DNA of 64,000 nucleotides from Streptomyces roseifaciens. Its GTDB lineage: Bacteria > Actinomycetota > Actinomycetes > Streptomycetales > Streptomycetaceae. This document shows, piece after piece, positions 35,082 to 43,901 of this stretch. The notes beneath the pieces are model-generated. The model was not told the DNA's origin, ran no database searches, and worked only from the letters and a program-made list of their open reading frames with translations. The stretch covers positions 682,001 to 746,000 of the forward strand of contig NZ_LNBE01000003.1 of NCBI RefSeq assembly GCF_001445655.1, written 5' to 3'. The translations under genes were made by a program, and so were the position numbers. Each line of letters starts with the position of its first letter. Position 1 is the first letter of the stretch.

Positions 35082-36029
35082 TCAATGACAGAGCTTCGCC
35101 TCGTGCTCCGCATGGCCGCTGGGCTCCAGCTGGAAGGTGCAGTGCTCCACGTCGAAGTGCTCGCCGAGGCAGCCCTGCAGGTCGTGCAGCATTTTCTCGT
35201 GCCCGGTGGAGTCCAGGGCCAGGTGATCGACCACGACGTGGGCGGAGAGCACCGGCATTCCGGATGTGATCGTCCACACATGGAGGTCGTGCAGGTCCTG
35301 CACCCCGGGCAGCGCCATGATGTGTGACCGGATCTCGTCCATGTCGACGTTCCGGGGAGCCGCCTCCAGCAGGACGTCCAGCGCCTCCCGCAGCAGCTTG
35401 ACCGTGCGCGGCACGATCATCACCGCGATCAGCAGCGAGGCGATCGGGTCCGCCTGCGTCCAGCCCGTGGCCATGATCACCAGCGCCGAGAGCACCACGG
35501 CGAGCGAACCCAGCGCGTCCGAGAGCACCTCCAGGAACGCCCCGCGCACATTGAGGCTCTCCTTCTGCCCCCGCATCAGCAGCGCCAGCGAGATCCCGTT
35601 GGCGACCACGCCCACGAGACCGAAGACGACCGTCTGCCCGCCCGGCACCTCCGTCGGGTTCGCCAGCCGCTCGATCGCCTCGAAGAGGATGAAGCCGCCC
35701 ACGCCGAGCAGCAGCAGGCAGTTCAGCAGCGCCGCGAGGATCTCGGCCCGGGCGTAGCCGTAGGTGCGCCGGCTCGACGCCGGGCGGTTGGCGAAGTGGA
35801 TCGCCAGCAGTGCCATCGAGACGCCCACCGCATCCGTCGCCATGTGACCCGCCTCGGCGAACAGCGCCAGCGAACCGGTCAGCGCGCTGCCGACGACGTA
35901 GGCCAGCAGCACGGTGAGCGTGATGCCCAGGGCGATCCTGAGCCGCCCCTTGTAGGCCGCGGCCGCCGTGCCGGTCGTGCCCGGCGGGGGTCCTCCGTGC
36001 GAGTGACCGTGATCGTGTCCTGCGCCCAT
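35082..36029 (-). CDS. Cation diffusion facilitator metal exporter
   Basis: This 315-residue CDF-family membrane protein has six helices between residues 28 and 205 and a cytoplasmic C-terminal metal-sensing domain. The His-rich N-terminus (GHDHGHSHGG) is typical of Zn/Co/Cd exporters. The transport site residues lie in AEAGHMATDAVG (helix 2) and EVLSDALGSLAV (helix 5). The C-terminal domain carries HDLHVWTI and scattered His residues. The ATG start is clear. It is upstream of idi on the same strand and downstream of galE, with a hairpin in the galE-CDF gap. Confidence 0.92.
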   Translation of the reverse strand: MGAGHDHGHSHGGPPPGTTGTAAAAYKGRLRIALGITLTVLLAYVVGSALTGSLALFAEAGHMATDAVGVSMALLAIHFANRPASSRRTYGYARAEILAALLNCLLLLGVGGFILFEAIERLANPTEVPGGQTVVFGLVGVVANGISLALLMRGQKESLNVRGAFLEVLSDALGSLAVVLSALVIMATGWTQADPIASLLIAVMIVPRTVKLLREALDVLLEAAPRNVDMDEIRSHIMALPGVQDLHDLHVWTITSGMPVLSAHVVVDHLALDSTGHEKMLHDLQGCLGEHFDVEHCTFQLEPSGHAEHEAKLCH

Positions 36030-36048
36030 GAATGCCGCCTTAAGAAAC

Positions 36049-36086
36049 GGGTGCCCGCCCGGCCGGCTCCTGCCGTCCGGGCACCC
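36049..36086. terminator. Hairpin between galE and the CDF gene
   Basis: GGGTGCCCG and CGGGCACCC pair around a 20-nt GC-rich loop. It lies downstream of galE on the minus strand and just upstream of the CDF start. Confidence 0.4.
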
Positions 36087-36204
36087 AGTGAACTACGGGC
36101 GGGGGGTATCGGGCAACGCGGCACTGAACACCGTTGTCATGTGCTCTGACCTGCGACGATGCCCACCTCGCCGACCTGCGGCGATCACCCTTGGGCGGCC
36201 CGCG

Positions 36205-37203
36205 TCAGCCGCGCGGAAGAGCCTGCCGGGCCTCCGGGTGGTGCAGGCACCAGCCCTCCCACGCGGAAGCGACCATGCTGCGCACGTCGTGCGCGGGGCT
36301 CCAGCCGAGCTCCTTCGCGATCAGCTCGTTCGACGCCACGACACGCGCCGGATCACCCGGACGGCGCGGCTCCAGCAGGGGCGCCGGCTCCGTGCGGCCG
36401 GTCACCTCGGCGATCAGGTCGGCCATCTCCCGCACCGAGACGCCCTGCCCCGTGCCCACGTTCAGCGTCAGGTCGCCCGGCTCCGTCCGCTCGGCCAGCC
36501 GGCGGGCGGCAGCCAGGTGCGCGGTGGCCAGGTCCTCGATGTGGATGTAGTCGCGCACGCAGGTGCCGTCCGGCGTGGCGTAGTCGTCACCGAAGATGCG
36601 CGGGGCCTCGCCCCGGGTGAGCCGGTCGAACATCATCGGGATGATGTTGAAGATCCCGGTGTCCGCGAGCTCCGGCACCGCGGCGCCCGCCACGTTGAAG
36701 TAGCGCAGGCACGCCGTGGACAGGCCGTGCGCCTTGCCGGTGGCCCGCACCAGCCACTCGCCGGCCAGCTTGGTCTCGCCGTACGGGTTGATCGGCGCGC
36801 ACGGCGTGTCCTCCGTGACGAGGTCCACATCCGGCATGCCGTAGACGGCCGCGGAGGAGGAGTACACGAAGCTGTGCACCCCGGCGGCGACCGCCGCCTC
36901 CAGCAGCACGGTCAGCCCGTGCAGGTTCTCCCGGTAGTAGAGGAGCGGCTTCTCCACCGACTCCCCGACCTGCTTCTTCGCCGCCAGGTGCACCACGCCC
37001 GTCACGCCCAGCTCCGCGAACGTACGGTCGAGCAGCTCGCGGTCCAGCACCGAGCCCCGCACCAGCACGCAGTCCGCGGGCAGCCGCTCGGCCACGCCCG
37101 CGGACAGGTCGTCCAGCACGGCGACCCGCTCGCCGGCCTGCGTCATCGCCCGGGCGACGTGCGACCCGATGTATCCGGCACCGCCTGTGATCAGCCATGT
37201 CAT
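36205..37203 (-). CDS. galE: UDP-glucose 4-epimerase
   Basis: This 332-residue short-chain dehydrogenase-fold epimerase interconverts UDP-glucose and UDP-galactose (or the N-acetyl forms). It has the NAD motif TGGAGYIGSHVA at residues 6-17, the Ser in YSSSAAVYG, the catalytic Tyr-x3-Lys in NPYGETKLAGE and the family RYFNVAGA, PDGTCVRDYIHI and LNVGTGQGVSV blocks. The ATG at 37203 starts directly at TWLITGG. It is divergent from the CDP-alcohol/ABC operon across about 290 bp, so it may supply a nucleotide sugar to that system. This link is positional only. Confidence 0.93.
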   Translation of the reverse strand: MTWLITGGAGYIGSHVARAMTQAGERVAVLDDLSAGVAERLPADCVLVRGSVLDRELLDRTFAELGVTGVVHLAAKKQVGESVEKPLLYYRENLHGLTVLLEAAVAAGVHSFVYSSSAAVYGMPDVDLVTEDTPCAPINPYGETKLAGEWLVRATGKAHGLSTACLRYFNVAGAAVPELADTGIFNIIPMMFDRLTRGEAPRIFGDDYATPDGTCVRDYIHIEDLATAHLAAARRLAERTEPGDLTLNVGTGQGVSVREMADLIAEVTGRTEPAPLLEPRRPGDPARVVASNELIAKELGWSPAHDVRSMVASAWEGWCLHHPEARQALPRG

Positions 37204-37492
37204 GACCGGCACCCTAGTGCAGGCCGGGCGGCCGTCCGGTTTCGTTCACCCGACCCCCGCACCCGCCGTGCGGTCCCTCACGCTCCGGTCCGGAACCACG
37301 CGTGCCGCCCGCTCGTCCTGACTGTGGCGGGCCCCCTGTCGTCGGCGGGGTGCACGTGCGGTGAACGGGGCCTTCCGGTGATCCGATAGCCTCTGCCGAC
37401 GTGCCGCCCCCGCCGGGGTCGCCGGCACGACTGCCGCCCGCCGCGTCCCGCGGCCCCGGGGCGGCCATGTCAGCCGCAAGGAGTGAGTTCGT

Positions 37493-39439
37493 CTGTCGAC
37501 CGCCATCCTCACCGGTACGCCGCCCGCCGGCTCCTTCCTTGAGGAGGACCTGCGGTCCCTCGGCTTCGACGTCCGCGTGACGGAGGACGCCGCAGGGGCG
37601 CTGGCCGCCGTCCCGGCCACCGAGCGCGTCGCTCTGGTGGACCCCGGCTTCGTGGGTCACGTGCACGCCCTGCGGCTGGCCCTGACCGACCCCCGCTTCC
37701 CGGCCGCCGCGGTCGAGGGCGCACTCACCGCCCAGCCGGGCGCGCGTGCGTCACTGACGCACGCGCTCAGGGCGATCACGGGCACCGGCCCGGCCGGCCA
37801 GGGACCCGCTTCCCCCGCCGCGGCGGGGGAGCCCACCGACTCGGCCGAGCCCGGGCGCCGCCCGTCCGGGGCGGACGGGCCGGCCTCCGCGCGAGCGGGA
37901 GAGCCTGCCGGTTCCGCGCTTTCCGGCGCCGGTCGGGCCCCGGCCGTCGGGAGCCTGCCCGGCATCGTCGCCGCCCGGCTGGAAGCCGACGGCGTGCCCG
38001 TGCACCGGCCCGAGCTCGGCGTGCTCGTCGCGGCCGTGCCGGACGGGGACGACGCGCGGGCGAAGACCCTCGCCGAGGTCGGGGCCGTCGACGACGAGGC
38101 CGTGCGCCTGCGCAACGCCGTGAAGTCCCGCGACGGGTTCTTCACCACCTTCTGCATCAGCCCGTACTCGCGCTACCTCGCGCGCTGGTGCGCCCGCCGG
38201 GGCCTCACCCCCAACCAGGTCACCACCGCGTCCCTGCTGACCGCGCTGATCGCGGCCGGCTGCGCGGCGACCGGCACCCGCGGCGGCTTCGTCGCCGCCG
38301 GCGCGCTGCTGCTCTTCTCGTTCGTCCTCGACTGCACCGACGGCCAGCTCGCCCGCTACTCCCTGCAGTACTCCACGCTCGGCGCCTGGCTCGACGCGAC
38401 CTTCGACCGCGCCAAGGAGTACGCCTTCTACGCGGGCCTGGCCCTCGGAGCGTCCCGCGGCGGCGGCCACGACGACGTGTGGGCGCTCGCGCTCGGCGCG
38501 ATGGTCCTCATGACCTGCCGGCACGTCGTCGACTTCGCCTTCAACGAGGCGAACCACGACGCCACGGCCAACACGAGCCCGACGGCCGCCCTCTCCGGGC
38601 GCCTCGACAGCGTCGGCTGGACGGTCTGGGTCCGCCGCATGATCGTGCTGCCCATCGGCGAGCGCTGGGCGCTGATCGCGGTCCTCACCGCGCTCACCAC
38701 GCCCCGCACCGTCTTCTACGTGCTGCTGATCGGCTGCGCCTTCGCCGCCTGCTACACCACCGCGGGCCGCGTCCTGCGCTCCCTGACCCGCAAGGCGAAG
38801 CGGACCGACCGCGCCGCACAGGCGCTGGCGGACCTCGCCGACTCCGGCCCGATCGCCGAGGCCGCGGCGGGCAGCCTCGGCCGCACGGTGCCCGGCCGCG
38901 CCTACAGCGCACCCTTCTGGGCCGTCCTCGCCGCCGCCAGCCTGCTCCTCGGCCCGCTGGTCACCGGCAGCGGCGGGACCTGGCGGGCCGTCCTGCAGGC
39001 CGCGGTCTACGCGATCCTCGCCGGCGTCGCCGTCGCCCAGCCCCTCAAGGGCCCCCTCGACTGGCTGGTCCCGCCGATCTTCCGCGGTGCGGAGTACGGC
39101 ATCATCCTGGGGCTGGCCGCGCAGTCGGGCGCCCCGGGGGCCCTTCCTGCAGCTTTCGGCCTGGTGGCCGCGGTCGCCTACCATCACTACGACACGGTGT
39201 ACCGCATCCGCGGCGGCACCGGCGCGCCCCCGCACCTGCTGGTGCGGGCGATCGGCGGACACGAGGGTCGCGTCCTGGCGGTCACCATCGCGGCCGCCCT
39301 GTGGCACGGCCGAGGTTTCACCATCGCGCTGACGGTCCTCGCGGCCGCCATCGCCCTCGTGGTGCTCAGCGAGAGCATCCGCTTCTGGGTGTCCTCCGGG
39401 GCACCCGCAGTACACGACGAAACAGGAGAACCCGCATGA
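37493..39439 (+). CDS. CDP-alcohol phosphotransferase with large N- and C-terminal extensions, probable CTG start
   Basis: This is an approximately 648-residue membrane protein. A hydrophilic N-terminal domain of about 170 residues, broken by an Ala/Pro/Gly-rich linker, precedes a full CDP-alcohol phosphotransferase motif: D-x2-DG-x2-AR-x8-G-x3-D-x3-D, starting DCTDGQLAR and ending LDATFDRAKEY. A further membrane domain (DUF5941-like by memory) follows. No ATG, GTG or TTG is in frame between the stop at 37484 and the GTG at 37577. AAGGAG at 37478 lies nine bases before a CTG that opens a plausible N-terminus (STAILTGTPPAG), so CTG initiation is proposed. It is the first gene of a seven-gene coupled operon. 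Confidence 0.82.
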   Translation: MSTAILTGTPPAGSFLEEDLRSLGFDVRVTEDAAGALAAVPATERVALVDPGFVGHVHALRLALTDPRFPAAAVEGALTAQPGARASLTHALRAITGTGPAGQGPASPAAAGEPTDSAEPGRRPSGADGPASARAGEPAGSALSGAGRAPAVGSLPGIVAARLEADGVPVHRPELGVLVAAVPDGDDARAKTLAEVGAVDDEAVRLRNAVKSRDGFFTTFCISPYSRYLARWCARRGLTPNQVTTASLLTALIAAGCAATGTRGGFVAAGALLLFSFVLDCTDGQLARYSLQYSTLGAWLDATFDRAKEYAFYAGLALGASRGGGHDDVWALALGAMVLMTCRHVVDFAFNEANHDATANTSPTAALSGRLDSVGWTVWVRRMIVLPIGERWALIAVLTALTTPRTVFYVLLIGCAFAACYTTAGRVLRSLTRKAKRTDRAAQALADLADSGPIAEAAAGSLGRTVPGRAYSAPFWAVLAAASLLLGPLVTGSGGTWRAVLQAAVYAILAGVAVAQPLKGPLDWLVPPIFRGAEYGIILGLAAQSGAPGALPAAFGLVAAVAYHHYDTVYRIRGGTGAPPHLLVRAIGGHEGRVLAVTIAAALWHGRGFTIALTVLAAAIALVVLSESIRFWVSSGAPAVHDETGEPA

Positions 39440-40173
39440 TCGGCCTCGTGCTGGCCGCCGGCGCCGGACGGCGTCTGCGTCCCTACACCGACACTCTGCC
39501 CAAGGCCCTGGTGCCGGTGGACGGTGACACCACCATCCTCGACCTCACCCTGGCCAACTTCGCCGAGATCGGTCTGACCGAGGTCGCGATCATCGTGGGC
39601 TACCGCAAGGAGGCCGTGTACGCCCGCAAGGAGGCCCTGGAGGCCAAGTACGGCCTGAGCCTCACCCTGATCGACAACGACAAGGCCGAGGAGTGGAACA
39701 ACGCCTACTCCCTGTGGTGCGGCCGGGACGCCCTCAAGGACGGCGTGATCCTCGCCAACGGTGACACCGTGCACCCGGTCTCCGTCGAGAAGACCCTGCT
39801 CGCCGCCCGCGGCAACGGCCAGAAGATCATCCTCGCCCTCGACACGGTGAAGCAGCTCGCCGACGAGGAGATGAAGGTCGTCGTGGACCCCGACAAGGGC
39901 GTCCAGAAGATCACCAAGCTGATGGACCCGGCCGAGGCCACCGGCGAGTACATCGGCGTCACCCTGATCGAGGGCGAGGCCGCCGCCGACCTGGCCGACG
40001 CCCTCAAGGTCACCTTCGAGCGCGACCCCGACCTCTACTACGAGGACGGCTACCAGGAGCTCGTCAACCGCGGCTTCAAGATCGACGTGGCGCCCATCGG
40101 CGATGTCCAGTGGGTCGAGATCGACAACCACGACGACCTCGCCAAGGGCCGGGGGATCGCGTGCCAGTACTGA
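39436..40173 (+). CDS. Sugar/polyol-phosphate nucleotidyltransferase
   Basis: This 245-residue nucleotidyltransferase has the N-terminal signature [23 protein letters not shown], in which the Lys contacts phosphate, and an NGD metal site (ILANGDTVHP). It resembles LicC-type CTP:phosphocholine and inositol-phosphate cytidylyltransferases more than dTDP-glucose enzymes, which suits CDP-alcohol phosphotransferase partners. It would activate a phosphorylated alcohol to its CDP form. The ATG overlaps the previous stop (ATGA) and follows AGGAG. Its own stop lies inside the next gene. The acceptor alcohol is not deducible. Confidence 0.88.
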   Translation: MIGLVLAAGAGRRLRPYTDTLPKALVPVDGDTTILDLTLANFAEIGLTEVAIIVGYRKEAVYARKEALEAKYGLSLTLIDNDKAEEWNNAYSLWCGRDALKDGVILANGDTVHPVSVEKTLLAARGNGQKIILALDTVKQLADEEMKVVVDPDKGVQKITKLMDPAEATGEYIGVTLIEGEAAADLADALKVTFERDPDLYYEDGYQELVNRGFKIDVAPIGDVQWVEIDNHDDLAKGRGIACQY

Positions 40174-41222
40174 CGAGGCTCATCCCCTCGCCGGTCGTCG
40201 TCGACATCCGGGCCGGAGCCCTCAACGATCTGGCGAGCGTCCTCGCCGATCAGCGGATCTCCAGCTCCGGCAAGCTGGCCGTCGCCATCAGCGGCGGCTC
40301 CGGGGCGGTGCTGCGCGAGCGGCTCGCCCCGGCGCTGCCCGGCGCCTCGTGGTACGAGGTGGGCGGCGGCACGCTGGACGACGCCATCAAGCTGGCCGAC
40401 GCGATGAAGTCCGGCCACTACGACGCCGTGGTGGGCCTCGGCGGCGGCAAGATCATCGACTGTGCGAAGTACGCCGCCGCGCGCATCGGCCTGCCCCTGG
40501 TGGCCGTCGCGACCAACCTCTCGCACGACGGCCTGTGCTCGCCGGTCGCGACGCTGGACAACGACGCGGGCCGCGGCTCGTACGGCGTGCCCAACCCCAT
40601 CGCCGTGGTCATCGACCTCGACGTCATCCGTGAGGCCCCGGTCCGCTTCGTGCGCTCCGGCATCGGCGACGCGATCTCCAACATCTCCGCTGTGGCGGAC
40701 TGGGAGCTCGCCGCCCGCGAGCGCGGCGAGGACATCGACGGCCTGGCCGCCGCCATGGCCCGGCAGGCCGGCGAGGCCGTGCTGCGCCACCCCGGCGGCG
40801 TCGGCGACGACGGCTTCCTGCAGGTGCTCGCCGAGGGCCTGGTGCTCACCGGCATCGCCATGTCGGTGGCCGGCGACAGCCGCCCCGCCTCCGGCGCCTG
40901 CCACGAGATCAACCACGCCTTCGACCTGCTCTTCCCCAAGCGGGCGGCCAGCCACGGCGAGCAGTGCGGCCTCGGCGCGGCCTTCGCGATGCACCTGCGC
41001 GGTGCCCGCGAGGAGTCCGCGCTGATGGTCGAGGTGCTGCGCCGGCACGGCCTGCCCGTGCTGCCGCAGGAGATCGGCTTCAGCGCCGAGGAGTTCGTCA
41101 CGGCCGTGGAGTACGCGCCGCAGACCCGCCCCGGCCGCTACACGATCCTGGAGCACCTCGCGCTCTCCACCGACCAGATCAGGGACGCTTACGCCGACTA
41201 TGCCAAAACCGTCACTAGCTGA
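40161..41222 (+). CDS. Glycerol-1-phosphate dehydrogenase-like (EgsA/AraM family) enzyme
   Basis: This 353-residue metal-dependent alcohol dehydrogenase is of the group that includes archaeal G1P dehydrogenase and Bacillus AraM. It has the NAD-binding GLGGGKIIDCAKYAAARIG, the VATNLSHDGLCSP loop and metal ligands in GDAISN, ACHEINHAFD and ASHGEQCGLG. Such enzymes reduce dihydroxyacetone phosphate or a related ketose phosphate to a polyol phosphate. In this operon it could supply the alcohol phosphate for the cytidylyltransferase upstream (inference). The GTG at 40161 overlaps the previous gene by 13 bp after a GGGGGA run. Confidence 0.88.
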   Translation: MPVLTRLIPSPVVVDIRAGALNDLASVLADQRISSSGKLAVAISGGSGAVLRERLAPALPGASWYEVGGGTLDDAIKLADAMKSGHYDAVVGLGGGKIIDCAKYAAARIGLPLVAVATNLSHDGLCSPVATLDNDAGRGSYGVPNPIAVVIDLDVIREAPVRFVRSGIGDAISNISAVADWELAARERGEDIDGLAAAMARQAGEAVLRHPGGVGDDGFLQVLAEGLVLTGIAMSVAGDSRPASGACHEINHAFDLLFPKRAASHGEQCGLGAAFAMHLRGAREESALMVEVLRRHGLPVLPQEIGFSAEEFVTAVEYAPQTRPGRYTILEHLALSTDQIRDAYADYAKTVTS

Positions 41223-41985
41223 ACTCCGCCCGGTCGTCCACCCCGGCGGGCTGAAGGACCGGCGCAGCGGCGAGCACTGGGCCGGGCGCCTGTACATGCG
41301 CGAGATCTCCCTGCGCTGCACCCGGGTCCTGCTGAACACCAGGCTCACGCCCAACCAGTACACGGGCCTGATGATCCTGGCCGGCATCGCGGCGGGCGCG
41401 GCCCTGGTGATCCCGGGCCTCACCGGGGCGATCCTCGGTGCGCTGCTCATCCAGCTGTACCTGCTGCTGGACTGCGTGGACGGCGAGCTCGCGCGCTGGC
41501 GCAAGGTCACCTCCACGACCGGCGTCTACCTCGACCGGGTGGGCCACTACCTCTCCGAGGCGGCCCTCCTGGTCGGCTTCGGCATCCGTGCGGCGGACGT
41601 CCTGCACGAGGACGGCGCGGCCACGCAGTGGCAGTGGGCGTTCCTGGGCACGCTGGCCGCGCTCGGCGCCATCCTGATCAAGGCGGAGACGGACCTGGTC
41701 GACGTGGCCCGTGCCCGCAGCGGCATGGCGGCCGCCGAGGACTCCGCGGCCACGCCGCGCTCCTCGGGCATGGCCCTGGCCCGCAGGGCCGCGGCCGCGC
41801 TGAAGTTCCACCGGCTGGTCGGCGGCGTCGAGGCGTCGCTGGTGATCCTGGTGGCCGGCATCGCGGACTTCGTCCACGGAGACCTGCTGTTCACCCGTGT
41901 CGCGGTGGTCCTGCTCGCCGCCGTCGCGGTGCTGCAGACTGTGCTGCACCTCGTGTCCATCCTCGCGTCGAGCAGGCTCCGATGA
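41200..41985 (+). CDS. CDP-alcohol phosphotransferase family protein with D-to-H change
   Basis: This 261-residue integral membrane protein of the CDP-alcohol phosphotransferase superfamily has about six helices. The motif reads Asp91-CV-Asp94-GELAR, then GVYL-Asp112-RVG-His116. The last of the four catalytic aspartates, which acts as the general base in characterised members, is His here. It may use His as base or have a changed activity. The gene starts 23 bp inside the previous one, so the two are translationally coupled. It is the second family member in this operon, suggesting two successive phosphotransfers or a heteromer. Confidence 0.86.
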   Translation: MPKPSLAELRPVVHPGGLKDRRSGEHWAGRLYMREISLRCTRVLLNTRLTPNQYTGLMILAGIAAGAALVIPGLTGAILGALLIQLYLLLDCVDGELARWRKVTSTTGVYLDRVGHYLSEAALLVGFGIRAADVLHEDGAATQWQWAFLGTLAALGAILIKAETDLVDVARARSGMAAAEDSAATPRSSGMALARRAAAALKFHRLVGGVEASLVILVAGIADFVHGDLLFTRVAVVLLAAVAVLQTVLHLVSILASSRLR

Positions 41986-42887
41986 ACGCTTCCTCCGCCC
42001 CTTCGGCCAAGGTCGGCGCGGTTGTCCTCACCATGGGCAACCGCCCCGCGGAGCTGCGCGCCCTGCTGGAGTCGGTCGCCAAGCAGGACGGCGACCCGAT
42101 CGAGGTCGTCGTCGTCGGCAACGGCTCCCCGCTGCCGCCGATCGCCGTCCCCGGCCTGGCCGTGCGCACCGTCGAGCTGTCGGAGAACGTCGGCATCCCG
42201 GCCGGGCGCAACGTGGGCATCGAGGCGTTCGGGCCCGCCGGGCGCGAGGTCGACGTCATGCTGTTCCTGGACGACGACGGCCTGCTGCCCGGCCAGGACA
42301 CCGCCGAGCTGTGCCGGCAGGCGTTCGCCGCCGATCCCAAGCTCGGCATCATCAGCTTCCGGATCGCCGATCCCGACACGGGCGTCACCCAGCGCCGCCA
42401 CGTGCCGCGGCTGCGCGCCTCCGACCCGATGCGCTCCTCGCGGGTGACCACCTTCCTCGGCGGCGCCAACGCGGTCCGCACCCGGGTCTTCGCCGAGGTC
42501 GGCGGGCTGCCGGACGAGTTCTTCTACGCGCACGAGGAGACCGACCTCGCCTGGCGGGCCCTCGACGCGGGCTGGATGATCGACTACCGCTCGGACATGG
42601 TGCTGCACCACCCGACGACGGCGCCGAGCCGCCACGCGGTCTACCACCGCATGGTCGCCCGCAACCGCGTCTGGCTCGCCCGGCGCAACCTCCCCGCCCC
42701 GCTGGTCCCGGTCTACCTCGGGGTGTGGCTGCTGCTCACCCTGGCCCGGCGGCCGTCCCTGCCCGCGCTGCGGGCCTGGTTCGGGGGCTTCAAGGAGGGC
42801 TGGACGACTCCCTGTGGTCCACGGCGCCCCATGAAGTGGCGTACCGTGTGGCGCCTGACCCGGCTGGGTCGGCCTCCCGTGATCTGA
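41982..42887 (+). CDS. Family 2 glycosyltransferase
   Basis: This 301-residue GT-A fold glycosyltransferase has the N-terminal VGAVVLTMGNRPAELRALLESV, a nucleotide and metal site FLDDDGLL (Asp-x-Asp type), the acceptor loop FLGGANAVRTRVFAEVGG and the putative base in FFYAHEETDLAWRAL. A C-terminal hydrophobic segment (VYLGVWLLLTLA) may anchor it to the membrane. The sequence pattern is that of rhamnosyl- or galactofuranosyl-type enzymes, but donor and acceptor cannot be assigned. The ATG overlaps the previous stop (ATGA). Confidence 0.9.
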   Translation: MNASSAPSAKVGAVVLTMGNRPAELRALLESVAKQDGDPIEVVVVGNGSPLPPIAVPGLAVRTVELSENVGIPAGRNVGIEAFGPAGREVDVMLFLDDDGLLPGQDTAELCRQAFAADPKLGIISFRIADPDTGVTQRRHVPRLRASDPMRSSRVTTFLGGANAVRTRVFAEVGGLPDEFFYAHEETDLAWRALDAGWMIDYRSDMVLHHPTTAPSRHAVYHRMVARNRVWLARRNLPAPLVPVYLGVWLLLTLARRPSLPALRAWFGGFKEGWTTPCGPRRPMKWRTVWRLTRLGRPPVI

Positions 42888-42956
42888 CAAGCTCTTGTCT
42901 ATGAGCATCGGGCGCGGACCGGGGCGAGCCCCCGGCAGCGCACCTTGAGGACGAAA

Positions 42957-43901
42957 GTGTCAACTGTGAGCGAGACAACGCACGACAGTGCGGTCGCCAT
43001 GAGTGCCCCGCCATCGCCCGACGACGGACTGTCCGCCGCCGAGCTGGCCAAGAAGTACGGTCTCGCGGTCAGCGGGGCCCGGCCGAGCCTGCCGGAGTAC
43101 GCCCGGCAGCTGTGGGCGCGGCGGCATTTCATCGTCGCGTTCTCCCGGGCCAAGATGACGGCCCAGTACAGCCAGGCCAAGCTGGGCCAGGTCTGGCAGG
43201 TGGCGACGCCGCTGCTGAACGCCGGCGTGTACCTGCTGATCTTCGGTCTGCTGATGCAGCAGTCCAAGGGCATGGGGATCGCCACCTACATCCCCTTCCT
43301 GGTGACCGGCGTCTTCGTCTTCACCTTCACCCAGAGCTCGGCGCTGGCCGGCGTGCGGTCCATCTCGGGCAACCTGGGCCTGGTGCGCGCCCTGCACTTC
43401 CCGCGGGCGGCCCTGCCGATCTCCTTCGCGATGCAGCAGCTCCAGCAGCTGCTGCTGTCGATGTGCGTGCTGTTCCTCTTCCTCCTCGGCTTCGGGCACA
43501 TGCCCGATCCGTCCTGGGCGCTGATCGTCCCCGTCCTGGTGCTGCAGTTCCTCTTCAACACCGGCCTGGCGATGGTCATGGCCCGGGCGGGCAGCAAGAC
43601 GCCCGACCTGGCGCAGCTGCTGCCGTTCATCACGCGGACGTGGATGTACGCGTCCGGCGTGATGTACAACATGGTCGAGGCGCTGGAGAAGACCCACGCG
43701 CCGAAGTGGGTCATCGACGTGCTCAGCGCCAACCCGGCCGCCGTCTACATCGACCTGATGCGCTGGTCCCTGATCGACGACCACAGCCACATCCACCTGC
43801 CGCCGCACGTGTGGCTGCTGGCGGTCGGCTGGGCGGTCGTGGTCGGCGCCGGCGGCTTCGTGTACTTCTGGAAGGCTGAGGAGCAGTACGGCCGTGGCTG
43901 A
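42957..43901 (+). CDS. ABC-2 type polysaccharide/teichoic-acid exporter permease (TagG-like)
   Basis: This 314-residue membrane protein has six helices between about residues 70 and 310. It matches the TagG/Wzm permease class that exports lipid-linked polymers. Features are the amphipathic N-terminal segment PEYARQLWARRHFIVAFSRAK, the LGQVWQVATPLLNAGVYLLIFGLL helix and a C-terminal ANPAAVYIDLMRW block typical of this family. The start is GTG at 42957, with GAGG six bases upstream; a GTG three codons later is an alternative. The ATPase gene overlaps its stop. Confidence 0.9.
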   Translation: MSTVSETTHDSAVAMSAPPSPDDGLSAAELAKKYGLAVSGARPSLPEYARQLWARRHFIVAFSRAKMTAQYSQAKLGQVWQVATPLLNAGVYLLIFGLLMQQSKGMGIATYIPFLVTGVFVFTFTQSSALAGVRSISGNLGLVRALHFPRAALPISFAMQQLQQLLLSMCVLFLFLLGFGHMPDPSWALIVPVLVLQFLFNTGLAMVMARAGSKTPDLAQLLPFITRTWMYASGVMYNMVEALEKTHAPKWVIDVLSANPAAVYIDLMRWSLIDDHSHIHLPPHVWLLAVGWAVVVGAGGFVYFWKAEEQYGRG

